A stretch of DNA of 42,164 bases from Thauera phenylacetica B4P (GTDB taxonomy: Bacteria > Pseudomonadota > Gammaproteobacteria > Burkholderiales > Rhodocyclaceae), in the NCBI RefSeq assembly GCF_000310225.1, contig NZ_AMXF01000012.1:1-42164 (forward strand). Direction: 5' to 3'. Below are positions 19,607-29,781 of the stretch, one piece after another. Every line of letters starts with the position of its first letter. Position 1 is the stretch's first letter. The notes under the pieces were generated by a model. That model ran no database searches and was not told the origin of the DNA. It saw nothing but the letters and a program-made list of their open reading frames with translations. The translations under genes were made by a program, and so were the position numbers.

Positions 19607-20002
19607 TGTTGTGTGTTCTGCGTCGGGGCGGTAAAGCAGGAAGGCTATCGCAAGCGCCGCGCTGCAGCAAACCCGGGCTCGGCGCAGGGCGCGCGCGCCG
19701 CCATGCCTTCGCCATCGCCGTGGCCGTCGCCCGCCGGACGGGTGTCGGCCTGCGTTCGACCGGCTGGCGGCCTTGAGCGCGATGCGAACCGCGTGATATT
19801 ATTGCGGGCTTGTCTGCATGCGCAGGCAAAATCCGCACGCCTTGCGGCACAGGGTCCTTCCGGGGGCTCGCCCGATCCACCGCCTTCCGGCATCCGCCGG
19901 GGCCGAGGTCGAGCGAATCCCGGCGGGCAGCGTGGCGGTCCGGTTCGCCGGCCGTCCACCCGCAGGGCGGAGGTTCAACCCTTGTACAGTTTGGAGCAAC
20001 AC
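19607..20002 (+). promoter_or_regulatory. map-rpsB divergent region with rpsB promoter and structured leader
   Basis: This 396-base gap carries a sigma70-like promoter: TTGAGC at 19773-19778, 18 bases, TATTAT at 19797-19802, giving a start near 19809. The leader of about 194 bases opens with a hairpin, TTGTCTGC (19810-19817) pairing with GCAGGCAA (19822-19829). GC-rich inverted repeats follow (CCGG-rich blocks around 19886-19965). The rpsB ribosome-binding site is GGAG at 19992-19995. Long rpsB leaders elsewhere mediate S2 feedback; whether this one does is inference. I see no open frame and no clear map promoter in 19607-19770. Confidence 0.5.
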
Positions 20003-20758
20003 ATGTCCGTCACGATGCGTCAGATGCTGGAAGCCGGCGTCCACTTCGGTCACCAGACCCGCTTCTGGAACCCGCGCATGGCCCCCTACATCTTCGGCCA
20101 GCGCAACAAGATCCACATCGTCAACCTCGAGAAGACGATGGTGAAGTACAACGAGGCCATCGAGTTCGTGCGCAAGCTCGCCGCAAACCGCGGCAACATC
20201 ATGTTCGTCAGCACCAAGCGCCAGGCTCGCGAGATCATCGCCGAGGAAGCCCAGCGCGCTGGCATGCCCTACGTCGATGAGCGCTGGCTCGGCGGCATGC
20301 TGACCAACTTCAAGACCGTCAAGCAGTCGATCAAGCGCCTGAAGGAAGTCGAGGCGATGATGGAAGACGGCTCGATCGATCGCCTGTCCAAGCGCGAGGC
20401 GCTGACCGTGCGCCGCGAGCTCGACAAGCTGCAGAAGTCGATCGGCGGCATCAAGGACATGGGCGGCCTGCCTGACGCGCTGTTCATCATCGACGTCGGC
20501 TACCACAAGATCGCCATCACCGAAGCCAAGAAGCTCGGCATCCCGGTCGTGGCCGTGGTCGACACCAACCACTCGCCCGACGGCGTGGATTACCTGATCC
20601 CGGGCAACGACGACTCGTCGCGCGCGATCCGCCTCTACGCCCGTGGCGTGGCCGACGCCGTGCTGCAGGGCCGCAGCCAGGTGCTGCAGGAGATCGTTGA
20701 CGCCGGCGGCGACGAGTTCGTCGAGGTCGAGGAAGAAGGCTCGCAGGAACAGGCCTGA
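20003..20758 (+). CDS. rpsB: 30S ribosomal protein S2
   Basis: A 251-residue S2 protein of the small-subunit head/body junction. It shows the family start [24 protein letters not shown], then [11 protein letters not shown], the coiled-coil insert around [21 protein letters not shown], and [32 protein letters not shown]. The acidic tail [14 protein letters not shown] ends the protein. The ATG at 20003 is eight bases after GGAG. A terminator follows directly, so most transcripts may end before tsf. Confidence 0.97.
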   Translation: MSVTMRQMLEAGVHFGHQTRFWNPRMAPYIFGQRNKIHIVNLEKTMVKYNEAIEFVRKLAANRGNIMFVSTKRQAREIIAEEAQRAGMPYVDERWLGGMLTNFKTVKQSIKRLKEVEAMMEDGSIDRLSKREALTVRRELDKLQKSIGGIKDMGGLPDALFIIDVGYHKIAITEAKKLGIPVVAVVDTNHSPDGVDYLIPGNDDSSRAIRLYARGVADAVLQGRSQVLQEIVDAGGDEFVEVEEEGSQEQA

Positions 20759-20766
20759 TCCTCAGT

Positions 20767-20791
20767 AAAGGGGGCCCGCGGGGCCCCTTTT
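20767..20791 (+). terminator. intrinsic terminator between rpsB and tsf
   Basis: AAAGGGG pairs with CCCCTTT around a GCCC-GCG-GGGC inner stem, followed by TTTT, beginning nine bases after the rpsB stop. It is a compact GC stem with a short U-tract. The partly conserved linkage to tsf suggests attenuation rather than complete termination. Confidence 0.8.
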
Positions 20792-20923
20792 GCAATCCGG
20801 GTGGCGCCTGCGAATCCCGCAACGTGCGCCCCGCACAATTCCCGATGTCGCGCCGACGGCCCTCCGGTGCGTCGCGCGGCATCCGCGTTTCGAACATCAA
20901 ACCGAACCTATTCAGGAGCTAGC

Positions 20924-21820
20924 ATGGCGGAAATCACCGCAAGCATGGTCAAGGAACTGCGCGAGAAGACCGACGCGCCGATGATGGAATGCAAGAAGGC
21001 GCTGACCGAAGCGGCCGGCGACATGGGCAAGGCCGAAGAGATCCTGCGCGTCAAGCTCGGCAACAAGGCCTCGAAGGCCGCTGCCCGCATCGCAGCCGAA
21101 GGCGTGGTCGGCATCGACATCTCGGCCGATGGCAAGCTCGGCTCGATCATCGAGGTGAACTGCGAGACCGACTTCGTCGCCAAGAACGACGATTTCCTGG
21201 CCCTGGTGCAGAACTGCGCCGGCCTCGTCTCCGCCAACAACCCGGCCGACGTCGCCGCCCTGTCGGCGCTGCCGATGGGCGAGGGCACCGTCGAGGCCAC
21301 CCGCACCGCGCTGGTCGGCAAGATCGGCGAGAACATGTCGATCCGCCGCTTCGCCCGCGTCGAAGCCAAGGGCAAGCTGTTCTCCTACATCCACGGTGGC
21401 GCCAAGATCGGCGTGCTGCTGGACGTGGTCGGTGGCGACGAGCAACTCGGCAAGGACATCGCGATGCACATCGCCGCGTCCAAGCCGAAGGCGCTCGACG
21501 CCTCGGGCGTGTCGCAGGACCTGATCGACGCCGAGCGTCGCATTGCCATCGAGAAGGCCCGCGCCGACAACAAGCCCGAAGCGATGCTCGAGAAGATCGC
21601 CGACGGCACCGTGCAGAAGTTCCTCAAGGACGTCACGCTGCTGGCCCAGGTCTTCGTCAAGGCCGAGGACGGCAAGCAGACCATCGAGCAGCTGCTCAAG
21701 GCCAGGGGCGCCTCGGTCGCCGGCTTCACGCTGTACATCGTCGGCGAAGGCATCGAGAAGAAGGTCACCGACTTCGCCGCCGAAGTGGCCGAGCAGGCCG
21801 CCGCTGCCGCCAAGAAGTAA
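20924..21820 (+). CDS. tsf: translation elongation factor Ts
   Basis: A 298-residue nucleotide exchange factor for EF-Tu. The N-terminal UBA-like module [27 protein letters not shown] is standard, followed by the signature [10 protein letters not shown] near residue 80, where TDF contacts EF-Tu. The core repeat and C-terminal module are complete. CAGGAG lies seven bases before the ATG. It is slightly longer than the E. coli protein (283). Spacing of 10 bases to pyrH indicates one transcript. Confidence 0.97.
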   Translation: MAEITASMVKELREKTDAPMMECKKALTEAAGDMGKAEEILRVKLGNKASKAAARIAAEGVVGIDISADGKLGSIIEVNCETDFVAKNDDFLALVQNCAGLVSANNPADVAALSALPMGEGTVEATRTALVGKIGENMSIRRFARVEAKGKLFSYIHGGAKIGVLLDVVGGDEQLGKDIAMHIAASKPKALDASGVSQDLIDAERRIAIEKARADNKPEAMLEKIADGTVQKFLKDVTLLAQVFVKAEDGKQTIEQLLKARGASVAGFTLYIVGEGIEKKVTDFAAEVAEQAAAAAKK

Positions 21821-21830
21821 GGAGAGGAAC

Positions 21831-22544
21831 GTGTCCGCCGCCTATAAGCGCATCCTGCTCAAGCTCTCCGGCGAAGCCCTCATGGGCGACGACGCCTACG
21901 GCATCAACGAGGAGGTCGTCAGCCGCATCGTGTCCGAGGTCGCCGAGATCACCCGTCTCGGCGTCCAGGTCGGTGTGGTGATCGGCGGCGGCAACATCTT
22001 CCGCGGCATGAAGGGCGCGGCCTCCGGAATGGACCGCGCCACCGCCGACTACATGGGCATGCTGGCCACGGTGATGAACGCGATGGCGCTCGCCGACGCG
22101 ATGCGCCGCATGGACCTCGAGGCGCGCGTGCAGTCCGCGCTGCGCATCGACCAGGTGGTCGAGCCCTACATCCGCGGGCGTGCGATCCGTCACCTCGAGG
22201 AAGGCCGCGTGGTGATCTTCGCCGCCGGCACCGGCAACCCCTTCTTCACCACCGACACCGCCGCCGCGCTGCGTGGCGCCGAGATCGGCGCGCAGATCGT
22301 GCTCAAGGCGACGAAGGTGGATGGCGTCTATACTGCCGATCCGAAGAAGGACCCGCTGGCGCAGCGCTACCATCGCATCAGCTTCGACGAGGCGATCGGG
22401 CGCAACCTGCAGGTTCTCGACTCGACCGCGTTCGCGCTGTGCCGCGACCAGAAGCTCCCGATCAACGTGTTCTCGATCTTCAAGCCCGGTGCGCTCAAGC
22501 GCGTGGTGATGGGCGAGGACGAAGGCACGCTGGTCCATTCCTGA
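21831..22544 (+). CDS. pyrH: UMP kinase
   Basis: A 237-residue amino-acid-kinase-fold enzyme that phosphorylates UMP to UDP; bacterial UMP kinases are hexameric and controlled by GTP and UTP. Key stretches: [43 protein letters not shown] and [16 protein letters not shown]. It starts with GTG, supported by AAGGAGAGG six bases upstream; the next in-frame ATG would remove the LKLSGEA motif. It sits between tsf and frr as in most bacteria. Confidence 0.97.
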   Translation: MSAAYKRILLKLSGEALMGDDAYGINEEVVSRIVSEVAEITRLGVQVGVVIGGGNIFRGMKGAASGMDRATADYMGMLATVMNAMALADAMRRMDLEARVQSALRIDQVVEPYIRGRAIRHLEEGRVVIFAAGTGNPFFTTDTAAALRGAEIGAQIVLKATKVDGVYTADPKKDPLAQRYHRISFDEAIGRNLQVLDSTAFALCRDQKLPINVFSIFKPGALKRVVMGEDEGTLVHS

Positions 22545-22562
22545 CCTCCGGAGAGGGCTTGC

Positions 22563-23120
22563 ATGATTTCCGAACTCAAGAAGAACATCGAGCAGAAGAT
22601 GCAGAAGTCGGTCGAGGCGCTCAAGACCGACCTCGCCAAGGTGCGCACCGGGCGCGCCCACACCGGCCTGCTCGACCACGTCATGGTCGAGTACTACGGC
22701 TCGATGGTGCCGGTGAACCAGGTCGCCAACATCACCCTGATCGACGCCCGCACGATCGGCGTGCAGACCTGGGAGAAGCCGATGCTGGGCAAGGTCGAGC
22801 GCGCGATCCGCGACAGCGACCTCGGCCTCAACCCCGCGAACATGGGTGAGCTGCTGCGCGTGCCGATGCCTGCGCTGACCGAAGAGCGCCGCCGCGACCT
22901 CACCAAGGTCGTCCGCCACGAGGGCGAGACCACCAAGGTGGCGATCCGCAACCTGCGCCGCGATGCCAACCAGCAGCTCAAGGACGCGGTCAAGGACAAG
23001 GAGATCTCCGAGGACGACGAGCGTCGTGGCGAGGACGAGGTCCAGAAGCTCACCGACCGCTACGTCGCCGAGATCGACAAGCTGCTCGCCCAGAAAGAGC
23101 AGGAACTGATGCAGATCTGA
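22563..23120 (+). CDS. frr: ribosome recycling factor
   Basis: A 185-residue factor that, with EF-G, splits post-termination ribosomes. It has the two-domain pattern: helical [37 protein letters not shown], the beta domain with [14 protein letters not shown], and the C-terminal helices with [20 protein letters not shown]. Length equals the family norm. GGAGAGG precedes the ATG. Confidence 0.97.
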   Translation: MISELKKNIEQKMQKSVEALKTDLAKVRTGRAHTGLLDHVMVEYYGSMVPVNQVANITLIDARTIGVQTWEKPMLGKVERAIRDSDLGLNPANMGELLRVPMPALTEERRRDLTKVVRHEGETTKVAIRNLRRDANQQLKDAVKDKEISEDDERRGEDEVQKLTDRYVAEIDKLLAQKEQELMQI

Positions 23121-23172
23121 TCCGCTTGCGCGGATCGGCTGTATCGTCAACGGGCAGGACAGGAGGCGGAGC

Positions 23173-23940
23173 ATGATCGGAGGGCTGTTCAGGAGTTCCA
23201 CCCGCGACATTCCCGACGTCTCGCAGGTGCCGAAGCACATCGCCGTCATCATGGACGGCAATGGGCGCTGGGCGCGCAAGCGCATGCTGCCGCGCGTCGC
23301 CGGCCATGCGCGTGGCGTGGAGGCATTGCGAGCCACCGTGCGCGGCTGCGTCGATCGCGGGGTTGAATACCTCACCGTCTTCGCGTTCAGCTCCGAGAAC
23401 TGGCGCCGCCCGCAGGACGAGGTCTCGTTCCTGATGCAGCTCTTCCTCAAGTCGCTGCAGAAGGAGATCCGTCGCATGCACGACAACGGCATGCGTTTTC
23501 GCGTGATCGGCGATCTCTCCCGATTCGATGGTCGCCTGGTGGACATGATCCGCGAGGCCGAGGCGCTCACCGCAGGCAACGGCGGGCTCAACTTCACCGT
23601 GGCGGCAAACTACGGCGGGCGCTGGGACATCCTCGACGCCATGTCGCGCCTGATGGCGCGCGAACCCGGACGCCTGGAGCGATTCACCGAGGAGGAACTC
23701 GCCACCGAGCTGTCGATGAGCTTCGCGCCCGAGCCCGATCTCTTCATCCGCACCGGCGGCGAGAAGCGCATCAGCAACTTCCTGCTCTGGCAACTCGCCT
23801 ACACCGAGCTCTATTTCACCGACGTGCTGTGGCCCGATTTCGACGGCGAAGCGCTGGGCCAGGCCCTCGGTTCCTATCAGGCGCGGGAGCGGCGCTTCGG
23901 GCGTACCAGCGAGCAACTCAAGGCGGACGCCGGGGAGTAG
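23173..23940 (+). CDS. uppS: undecaprenyl diphosphate synthase
   Basis: A 255-residue cis-prenyltransferase that extends farnesyl diphosphate with IPP to C55 for peptidoglycan and O-antigen carrier lipid. The catalytic aspartate D28 is in IMDGNGRWARKR. Also present: AFSSENWRRP, NYGGRWDI and PDLFIRTGGEKRISNFLLWQ. GGAGGCGG supports the ATG at 23173. It uses the isoprenoid units supplied by dxr two genes downstream. Confidence 0.96.
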   Translation: MIGGLFRSSTRDIPDVSQVPKHIAVIMDGNGRWARKRMLPRVAGHARGVEALRATVRGCVDRGVEYLTVFAFSSENWRRPQDEVSFLMQLFLKSLQKEIRRMHDNGMRFRVIGDLSRFDGRLVDMIREAEALTAGNGGLNFTVAANYGGRWDILDAMSRLMAREPGRLERFTEEELATELSMSFAPEPDLFIRTGGEKRISNFLLWQLAYTELYFTDVLWPDFDGEALGQALGSYQARERRFGRTSEQLKADAGE

Positions 23941-23947
23941 GGTCGCC

Positions 23948-24769
23948 ATGCTCAAGGATCGCGTCCTCACCGCCATCGCCTTGCTGGTCGGCCTGCTCGC
24001 GGCGGTGTTCCTGCTGCCGGCCTCGCTCTGGCTCGTGGTGTGCGCAGCCCTGTGCGGTGCGGCCGCCTGGGAGTGGGGCGCGCTCGCTCGCTTCGAGCAA
24101 GGCCTGCGCGTGTCCACCGCGGTCGCCTTCACCGCGGCGTGCGCGCTCCTCGGCTGGAGCGCCGGGCTGGGCAGCGGCCAGCTCGGCGGCGCGGGGGCCT
24201 TGGTTCCGCTCTATGTCTTCAGCGCCTTGTTCTGGATCTTCGTCGTGCCGCTGTGGCTGCGCGGCAAGTGGGCGCTGTCCAACCCGATGCTGGCCTCGCT
24301 GGTCGGCTTCGTCGTCCTCGTGCCGACCGCACTCGCGATGATGCAGCTGCGCACGATGGGGCCCTGGGTGCTGCTCGGCACCATGGCGGTGGTGTGGGTG
24401 GCCGACATTGCGGCCTACTTCACCGGGCGGGCGTTCGGTCGCCGCAAGCTGGCGCCCTCGATCAGTCCCGGGAAGACCTGGGAAGGTGCCGCCGGCGCGG
24501 CGGTCGCGGTCCTGGCGTTCGGCTTCGGCATCCTGGCCATGCTTGGTGCGGAGCTGCAGGGTGGCGTGGCCGCGATCGCCGTCGTGTTGCTGGCATGGAC
24601 CGCCGTGAGCATCGTCGGCGACCTCTTCGAGTCCCTGCTCAAGCGCCAGGCCGGCTTGAAGGACAGCGGCAGCATCCTGCCCGGCCATGGCGGCATCCTA
24701 GACCGCATCGACAGCCTCACCTCCACGCTCCCGATGGTTGCGCTCGGCGCGGTGTGGCTCGCGCGCTGA
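23948..24769 (+). CDS. cdsA: phosphatidate cytidylyltransferase (CDP-diglyceride synthase)
   Basis: A 273-residue integral membrane enzyme with about eight helices that makes CDP-diacylglycerol from phosphatidic acid and CTP, feeding all phospholipids. The family signature is intact at the C-terminus: SIVGDLFESLLKRQAGLKDS, then LPGHGGILDRIDSL, holding the metal-binding acidic residues. It starts seven bases after uppS. Confidence 0.95.
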   Translation: MLKDRVLTAIALLVGLLAAVFLLPASLWLVVCAALCGAAAWEWGALARFEQGLRVSTAVAFTAACALLGWSAGLGSGQLGGAGALVPLYVFSALFWIFVVPLWLRGKWALSNPMLASLVGFVVLVPTALAMMQLRTMGPWVLLGTMAVVWVADIAAYFTGRAFGRRKLAPSISPGKTWEGAAGAAVAVLAFGFGILAMLGAELQGGVAAIAVVLLAWTAVSIVGDLFESLLKRQAGLKDSGSILPGHGGILDRIDSLTSTLPMVALGAVWLAR

Positions 24770-24814
24770 TCCTCCACGGCTGCGGCCGTGCTCCCTCCGT
24801 AACGGATTCTCCCC

Positions 24815-26014
24815 ATGCCTGACCCCGCACCCCAGCGCCTGACCGTCCTGGGCGCGACCGGCTCGATCGGCCAAAGCACGCTCGACGTCGTCGCCCGCCA
24901 CCCCGACCGCTTCGAGGTCTTCGCGCTCAGCGCGCAGCGCCAGGACGACAAGCTGCTCGAACAGTGCCTGCGCTTCTCGCCGCGCTTCGCGGTGATGGGC
25001 GACGCCGCAGCGGCCGATCGCCTGCGCGCCGCGTTGCGGGGAGCGGGCCGCGACACCGAGGTGCTGTGCGGTGAAGAGGCGCTCGAGCGCGTCGCCGCAG
25101 CCGAGGCGGTGGACATGGTGATGGCCGCGATCGTCGGCGCCGCTGGCCTGCGCCCGACGCTGGCCGCCGCGCGCGCAGGCAAGAAAGTCCTGCTCGCCAA
25201 CAAGGAGGCCCTGGTGCTGTCGGGCCAGCTGCTCATCGACGCGGTGGCGGCGAGCGGGGCCGTTTTGCTGCCGATCGACAGCGAGCACAATGCGATCTTC
25301 CAGGCCCTGCCCGCCGACTACGCGCGCGAACCCGCTCGCGCCGGAGTGCGCAGGGTCTTGCTGACGGCCTCCGGCGGTCCCTTCCGCGCCGCGCCGATCG
25401 AGTCGCTCGCCAACGTCACGCCCGAGCAGGCCTGCGCGCACCCCAACTGGGTCATGGGGCGCAAGATCTCGGTCGACTCGGCGACCATGATGAACAAGGG
25501 CCTCGAGGTCATCGAGGCGCACTGGCTGTTCGGTGCGCCCGCGGAGATGATCGAGGTGGTCGTGCATCCGCAGAGCGTGATCCACTCGATGGTCGACTAC
25601 GCCGACGGCTCGGTGATCGCCCAGCTCGGCAACCCCGACATGCGCACCCCGATCGCCAACGCCATGGCCTGGCCCGAGCGCATCGACGCCGGGGTGCGCC
25701 GGCTCGACCTGTTCGAGATCGCCAGGCTCGACTTCGAGCGCCCGGACTTCGCGCGCTTCCCCTGCCTGAAGCTGGCCTTCGATGCGCTGCGCGCCGGCGG
25801 CACGGCGCCCGCGGTGCTCAACGCCGCCAATGAGGAGGCGGTCGCCGCATTCCTCGATCACCGCATCGGTTTCCTCGATATCGCCGCGGTGATCGCGGCG
25901 AGCCTGGAACGTAGCCGGCCGGGCGCGGTCGATTCGCTGGAGGCGGTCCTGGCCGCCGACGCGCACGCCCGCGAACTCGCGCGGGACGAGATCTCCCGAC
26001 TCCGGCTCAATTGA
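24815..26014 (+). CDS. dxr: 1-deoxy-D-xylulose 5-phosphate reductoisomerase
   Basis: A 399-residue NADPH enzyme making 2-C-methyl-D-erythritol 4-phosphate, the first committed MEP step. The NADPH loop GATGSIG is at 13-19. [14 protein letters not shown] gives metal-binding and substrate residues, TASGGPF the flexible catalytic region, and [31 protein letters not shown] the core. It provides IPP for UppS nearby and for the squalene genes at the right. The stop shares one base with the rseP start. Confidence 0.96.
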   Translation: MPDPAPQRLTVLGATGSIGQSTLDVVARHPDRFEVFALSAQRQDDKLLEQCLRFSPRFAVMGDAAAADRLRAALRGAGRDTEVLCGEEALERVAAAEAVDMVMAAIVGAAGLRPTLAAARAGKKVLLANKEALVLSGQLLIDAVAASGAVLLPIDSEHNAIFQALPADYAREPARAGVRRVLLTASGGPFRAAPIESLANVTPEQACAHPNWVMGRKISVDSATMMNKGLEVIEAHWLFGAPAEMIEVVVHPQSVIHSMVDYADGSVIAQLGNPDMRTPIANAMAWPERIDAGVRRLDLFEIARLDFERPDFARFPCLKLAFDALRAGGTAPAVLNAANEEAVAAFLDHRIGFLDIAAVIAASLERSRPGAVDSLEAVLAADAHARELARDEISRLRLN

Positions 26015-27378
26015 TGAACCTCTTCGACTACCTGATTCCCTTCGCGCTCGCCCTCGGCCTGCTCATCCTCGTCCATGAACTCGGTCACTACCTGGTGGCG
26101 CGCTGGTGCGGGGTCAAGGTGCTGCGCTTCTCGATCGGCTTCGGCAAGCCGCTGCTGCGCCACACCGCCGGGCGCGACGGCACCGAGTGGGTGCTCGCCG
26201 CGTTCCCGCTCGGCGGCTACGTCAAGATGCTCGACGAGCGCGAGGCGCCGGTGGCGGCGCCCGAGCTGCACCGCGCCTTCAACCGGCAGAGCGTGTATCG
26301 CCGCTTCGCGATCGTCGCCGCGGGCCCGCTGGCCAACTTCCTGCTCGCGATCGCGCTGTACTGGGGGCTCTTCGTCGGCGGCACCGAGGAACTCAAGCCA
26401 CGCGTGGCGCTGTCCGACACCCCGGCAATCGCCCAGGCGGCCGGCGTGCGCGAGGGCGACCTCGTCGTGGCGGTGGACGAGGAGCCGGTGCGCAGCTGGC
26501 AAGACCTTCGCTGGGTGCTGCTGCGCCACGCGCTCGACAGCCGCGAGGTGATGCTGCGCGTGCGCACCCTGGAGGACGTCGAGGCCTTTCGTCGCCTCGA
26601 CCTCGCCGGCGTGGCGATCGACGAGGGCAACACCGACCTGATCGCGCGCCTCGGCCTGCGCCCATGGCGGTCGGCGATCCCGGCGGTGATCGGCCGGATC
26701 GCGGACGGCAGCGCGGCCGAGCGGGCGGGATTGCTTGGCGGGGACCGCGTGCTCACGATCGCGGGCTCGCCGGTCGAGGCCTGGAGCGACCTCGTGCGCC
26801 AGGTGCGCGAGGCGCCCGGGCGCGCACTCGACTTCGAGGTCGAGCGCGCTGGCGTGGTGGTGAAGCTGGTGATCACGCCGGAGGCGGCCGAGGAGGGCGG
26901 GGCGCAGATCGGCCGCATCGGGGTGGGTGTCGCCGAGGCCGCCGCGGGCGGCATCGCGATGTTCGGCGAGGTCCGCTACGGCGTGCTCGAAGGGCTGTCG
27001 CGCGCGGTCCAGCAAACCTGGGAGACGAGCGTGCTGAGCCTCAAGATGATCGGCCGCATGCTCACCGGCGAGGTGTCGTGGAAGAACCTCTCCGGGCCGG
27101 TCACCATCGCCGACTACGCGGGGCAGACCGCCCAGCTCGGATGGGCCCACTACCTCAAGTTCGTGGCCCTCATCAGCATCAGCCTGGGGGTCCTGAACCT
27201 GCTGCCCATCCCGGTTCTGGATGGGGGGCACTTGTTGTACTATACGGTCGAAATCATCAAGGGCGGTCCGATCCCGGAGCGCATCATGGAGGTCGGTCAG
27301 CAGATCGGCCTCGCCCTCCTGGTGATGTTGATGGCATTCGCCTTCTACAACGACCTGAACCGTCTCATTTCCGGCTGA
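26014..27378 (+). CDS. rseP: site-2 intramembrane zinc protease RseP
   Basis: A 454-residue M50 protease of the inner membrane that cleaves anti-sigma factors such as RseA and residual signal peptides. The zinc motif HELGH is at 21-25 in the first helix; the third ligand is in LPIPVLDGGHLLYY near the C-terminus. Two PDZ domains lie between (about 115-200 and 210-290), the second with the pattern AAERAGLLGGDRVLTIAGSPV. The ATG at 26014 overlaps the dxr stop; a TTG immediately before it is not needed. Confidence 0.95.
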   Translation: MNLFDYLIPFALALGLLILVHELGHYLVARWCGVKVLRFSIGFGKPLLRHTAGRDGTEWVLAAFPLGGYVKMLDEREAPVAAPELHRAFNRQSVYRRFAIVAAGPLANFLLAIALYWGLFVGGTEELKPRVALSDTPAIAQAAGVREGDLVVAVDEEPVRSWQDLRWVLLRHALDSREVMLRVRTLEDVEAFRRLDLAGVAIDEGNTDLIARLGLRPWRSAIPAVIGRIADGSAAERAGLLGGDRVLTIAGSPVEAWSDLVRQVREAPGRALDFEVERAGVVVKLVITPEAAEEGGAQIGRIGVGVAEAAAGGIAMFGEVRYGVLEGLSRAVQQTWETSVLSLKMIGRMLTGEVSWKNLSGPVTIADYAGQTAQLGWAHYLKFVALISISLGVLNLLPIPVLDGGHLLYYTVEIIKGGPIPERIMEVGQQIGLALLVMLMAFAFYNDLNRLISG

Positions 27379-27386
27379 ACTCCCGC

Positions 27387-29747
27387 ATGAAACGCAAGCT
27401 CCTGCCCGGGCTCCTGGTGGCCCTTTTTGCCGCGTCGCCGGCCCTCGCCTTCGATCCCTTCGTGGTCAAGGACATCCGCGTCGAGGGCATCCAGCGCACC
27501 GAGGCGGGCACCGTATTCAACTACCTGCCGGTCCGTGTCGGCGAGACCTTCTCCGAGGCGCAGGCCGCCGACGCCATCCGCGCGCTGTTCGCCACCGGCT
27601 TCTTCAGCGACGTGCGCATCGAGACCGAGGGCGACGTCATCGTCGTGGTGGTGGACGAGCGCGCCGCGATCGCCGACATCACCTTCGACGGCGTCAAGGA
27701 GTTCGACAAGGACGCGCTCAAGAAGGGCTTGCGCGAGGTCGGCCTCGCCGAGTCGCGCATCTTCGACCGCTCGCTGCTCGAGCGCGCGGAGCAGGAGCTC
27801 AAGCGCCAGTACCTGTCGCGCGGCAAGTACGCGGCCACGGTCACCACGACCGTGACGCCGCTGGAGCGCAACCGCGTCGGCATCAATTTCAAGGTGGACG
27901 AGGGCGGCGTGGCCAAGATCCGCCAGATCCGCATCGTCGGCGCGAAGACCTTCGAGGAGGAAGACCTTCTCGACGAGATGCAGCTGACCACGCCCGGCTG
28001 GCTGACCTGGTATACCAAGAACGACCAGTACTCCCGCCAGAAGCTCTCGGCAGACCTCGAGACCCTGCGCTCGTTCTACCTGAACCAGGGCTACCTCGAC
28101 TTCAACATCGACTCGACCCAGGTCTCGATCACGCCCGACAAGCAGGACATCTACGTCACGGTGAACATCACCGAGGGCGAGAAGTACACGGTGAGCGGCG
28201 TGCGCTTCACCGGCGACCTGATCCTGCCTGAGTCCGAATACCACGCGCTGACGAAGATCCGCCCGGGCGAATCGTTCTCGCGCGAGCGCCTCACCGAGAC
28301 CACCAAGGCGATCACCGACCGCCTCGGTAACGAAGGCTATGCCTTCGCCAACGTCAACGCCGCGCCCGAGGTCGACAAGGACAAGCGCGAGGTGGCCTTC
28401 ACCGTGTTCGTCGATCCGGGCCGTCGGGTGTACGTGCGCCGCATCAACGTCGGCGGCAACACCAAGACGCGCGACGAGGTGGTGCGCCGCGAGATGCGCC
28501 AGATGGAAGGCGGCTGGTACGACGCGGCGGCGATCAATCGTTCGCGCACGCGCATCGACCGCCTCGGCTTCTTCGACGAGGTGACCGTCGAGACTCCGGC
28601 GGTCCCGGGGACCACCGACCAGGTCGATGTCAACTTTTCCGTCAAGGAACGACCGACCGGCAACCTGATGCTGGGGGCCGGGTTCTCCAGCTCCGAGAAC
28701 ATCGTGCTGTCGGCGTCGATCTCGCAGCAGAACCTCTTCGGCAGCGGCAACGCATTGACGCTCGGTCTCAACACCAGCGAGTCCAGCCGCACGCTCGCGC
28801 TGTCCTTCACCAACCCGTACTACACGGTCGATGGCGTCAGCCTGGGCTGGGATCTCTACCATCGTACCTACGATGCCGACGAGCTCGACTCGGTGTCACC
28901 GTACAAGACCGTGTCGACCGGCGCGGGCATCCGCCTCGGCTGGCCGATCGCCGAGGACGACCAGGTCAATTTTGGCCTCACCGCCGATCGCACCGAGATC
29001 ACCACCTACAACCTCAGCCCGCTGCTGTACAAGGACTTCTGTCGTGAAAACGGCCTGAACAACGTCAGCGGCGTGGGCGAGTGCACGGTCGACAGCCTGG
29101 TCCTTACCGTGGGCTGGTCGCGCGACGGTCGCGACAGCTTCGTCTATCCGCGCAGCGGCGTGTATCAGCGCCTGTACGGCGAGGCCACCGTTCCGGTCGG
29201 CGACCTGCGTTACGGCAAGCTCGGCTACCAGTATCAGCACTGGTTCCCGATCGGTTCCGACTATGCGCTCATGCTCAACGCCGACGTCGGCTACGCGAAG
29301 GGCTTCGGCGGCAAGGACGTACCCTTCTACAAGAACTACTACGTCGGTGGCATCGGGTCGGTGCGCGGCTTCGACCAGGGCTCGGTCGGTCCGAAGTACA
29401 TGGACGAGGATGGCGACATCACCTCCACCGGTGGTACCCGCAAGGTGGTGGCGAACGCCGAGTTCTTCTTCCCGATGCCGGGCGCCGGCAAGGACCGCTC
29501 CTTCCGCATCTCGGCCTTCTTCGACGCCGGCTACGTCTGGGGCGAGGAGCAGGTGCCGCTCGACGCCAAGACCGGCAGCTTCGTCGAGCAGGATGTCCGA
29601 TTCGGCGACCTGCGCTACAGTACGGGCCTCGCGTTCTCGTGGAGTTCGCCGATCGGCCCGCTGAAGTTCAGCTTCGGCCACCCGCTCAAGAAGGAAGAGA
29701 ACGACGAGATCCAGCGGTTCCAGTTCCAGCTCGGCAGCGTGTTCTGA
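27387..29747 (+). CDS. bamA: outer-membrane protein assembly factor BamA
   Basis: A 786-residue Omp85 protein that inserts beta-barrel proteins into the outer membrane. A signal peptide (MKRKLLPGLLVALFAASPALA) is cut before FDPF. Five POTRA domains span about residues 22-420, starting VKDIRVEGIQRTEAGTVF. The C-terminal barrel has the lid motif VRGFDQGSVGPK and ends GSVF with the terminal aromatic typical of outer-membrane proteins. It starts eight bases after rseP and precedes its helper chaperone gene. Confidence 0.97.
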   Translation: MKRKLLPGLLVALFAASPALAFDPFVVKDIRVEGIQRTEAGTVFNYLPVRVGETFSEAQAADAIRALFATGFFSDVRIETEGDVIVVVVDERAAIADITFDGVKEFDKDALKKGLREVGLAESRIFDRSLLERAEQELKRQYLSRGKYAATVTTTVTPLERNRVGINFKVDEGGVAKIRQIRIVGAKTFEEEDLLDEMQLTTPGWLTWYTKNDQYSRQKLSADLETLRSFYLNQGYLDFNIDSTQVSITPDKQDIYVTVNITEGEKYTVSGVRFTGDLILPESEYHALTKIRPGESFSRERLTETTKAITDRLGNEGYAFANVNAAPEVDKDKREVAFTVFVDPGRRVYVRRINVGGNTKTRDEVVRREMRQMEGGWYDAAAINRSRTRIDRLGFFDEVTVETPAVPGTTDQVDVNFSVKERPTGNLMLGAGFSSSENIVLSASISQQNLFGSGNALTLGLNTSESSRTLALSFTNPYYTVDGVSLGWDLYHRTYDADELDSVSPYKTVSTGAGIRLGWPIAEDDQVNFGLTADRTEITTYNLSPLLYKDFCRENGLNNVSGVGECTVDSLVLTVGWSRDGRDSFVYPRSGVYQRLYGEATVPVGDLRYGKLGYQYQHWFPIGSDYALMLNADVGYAKGFGGKDVPFYKNYYVGGIGSVRGFDQGSVGPKYMDEDGDITSTGGTRKVVANAEFFFPMPGAGKDRSFRISAFFDAGYVWGEEQVPLDAKTGSFVEQDVRFGDLRYSTGLAFSWSSPIGPLKFSFGHPLKKEENDEIQRFQFQLGSVF

Positions 29748-29781
29748 TCTGCCGGCAACCCAGTTTCATCCGGAGGCATAA

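Noticed and set aside
26011-26016. TTG start for rseP one codon upstream
   Set aside because: The ATG at 26014 overlaps the dxr stop in the usual coupled manner and gives the standard N-terminus.
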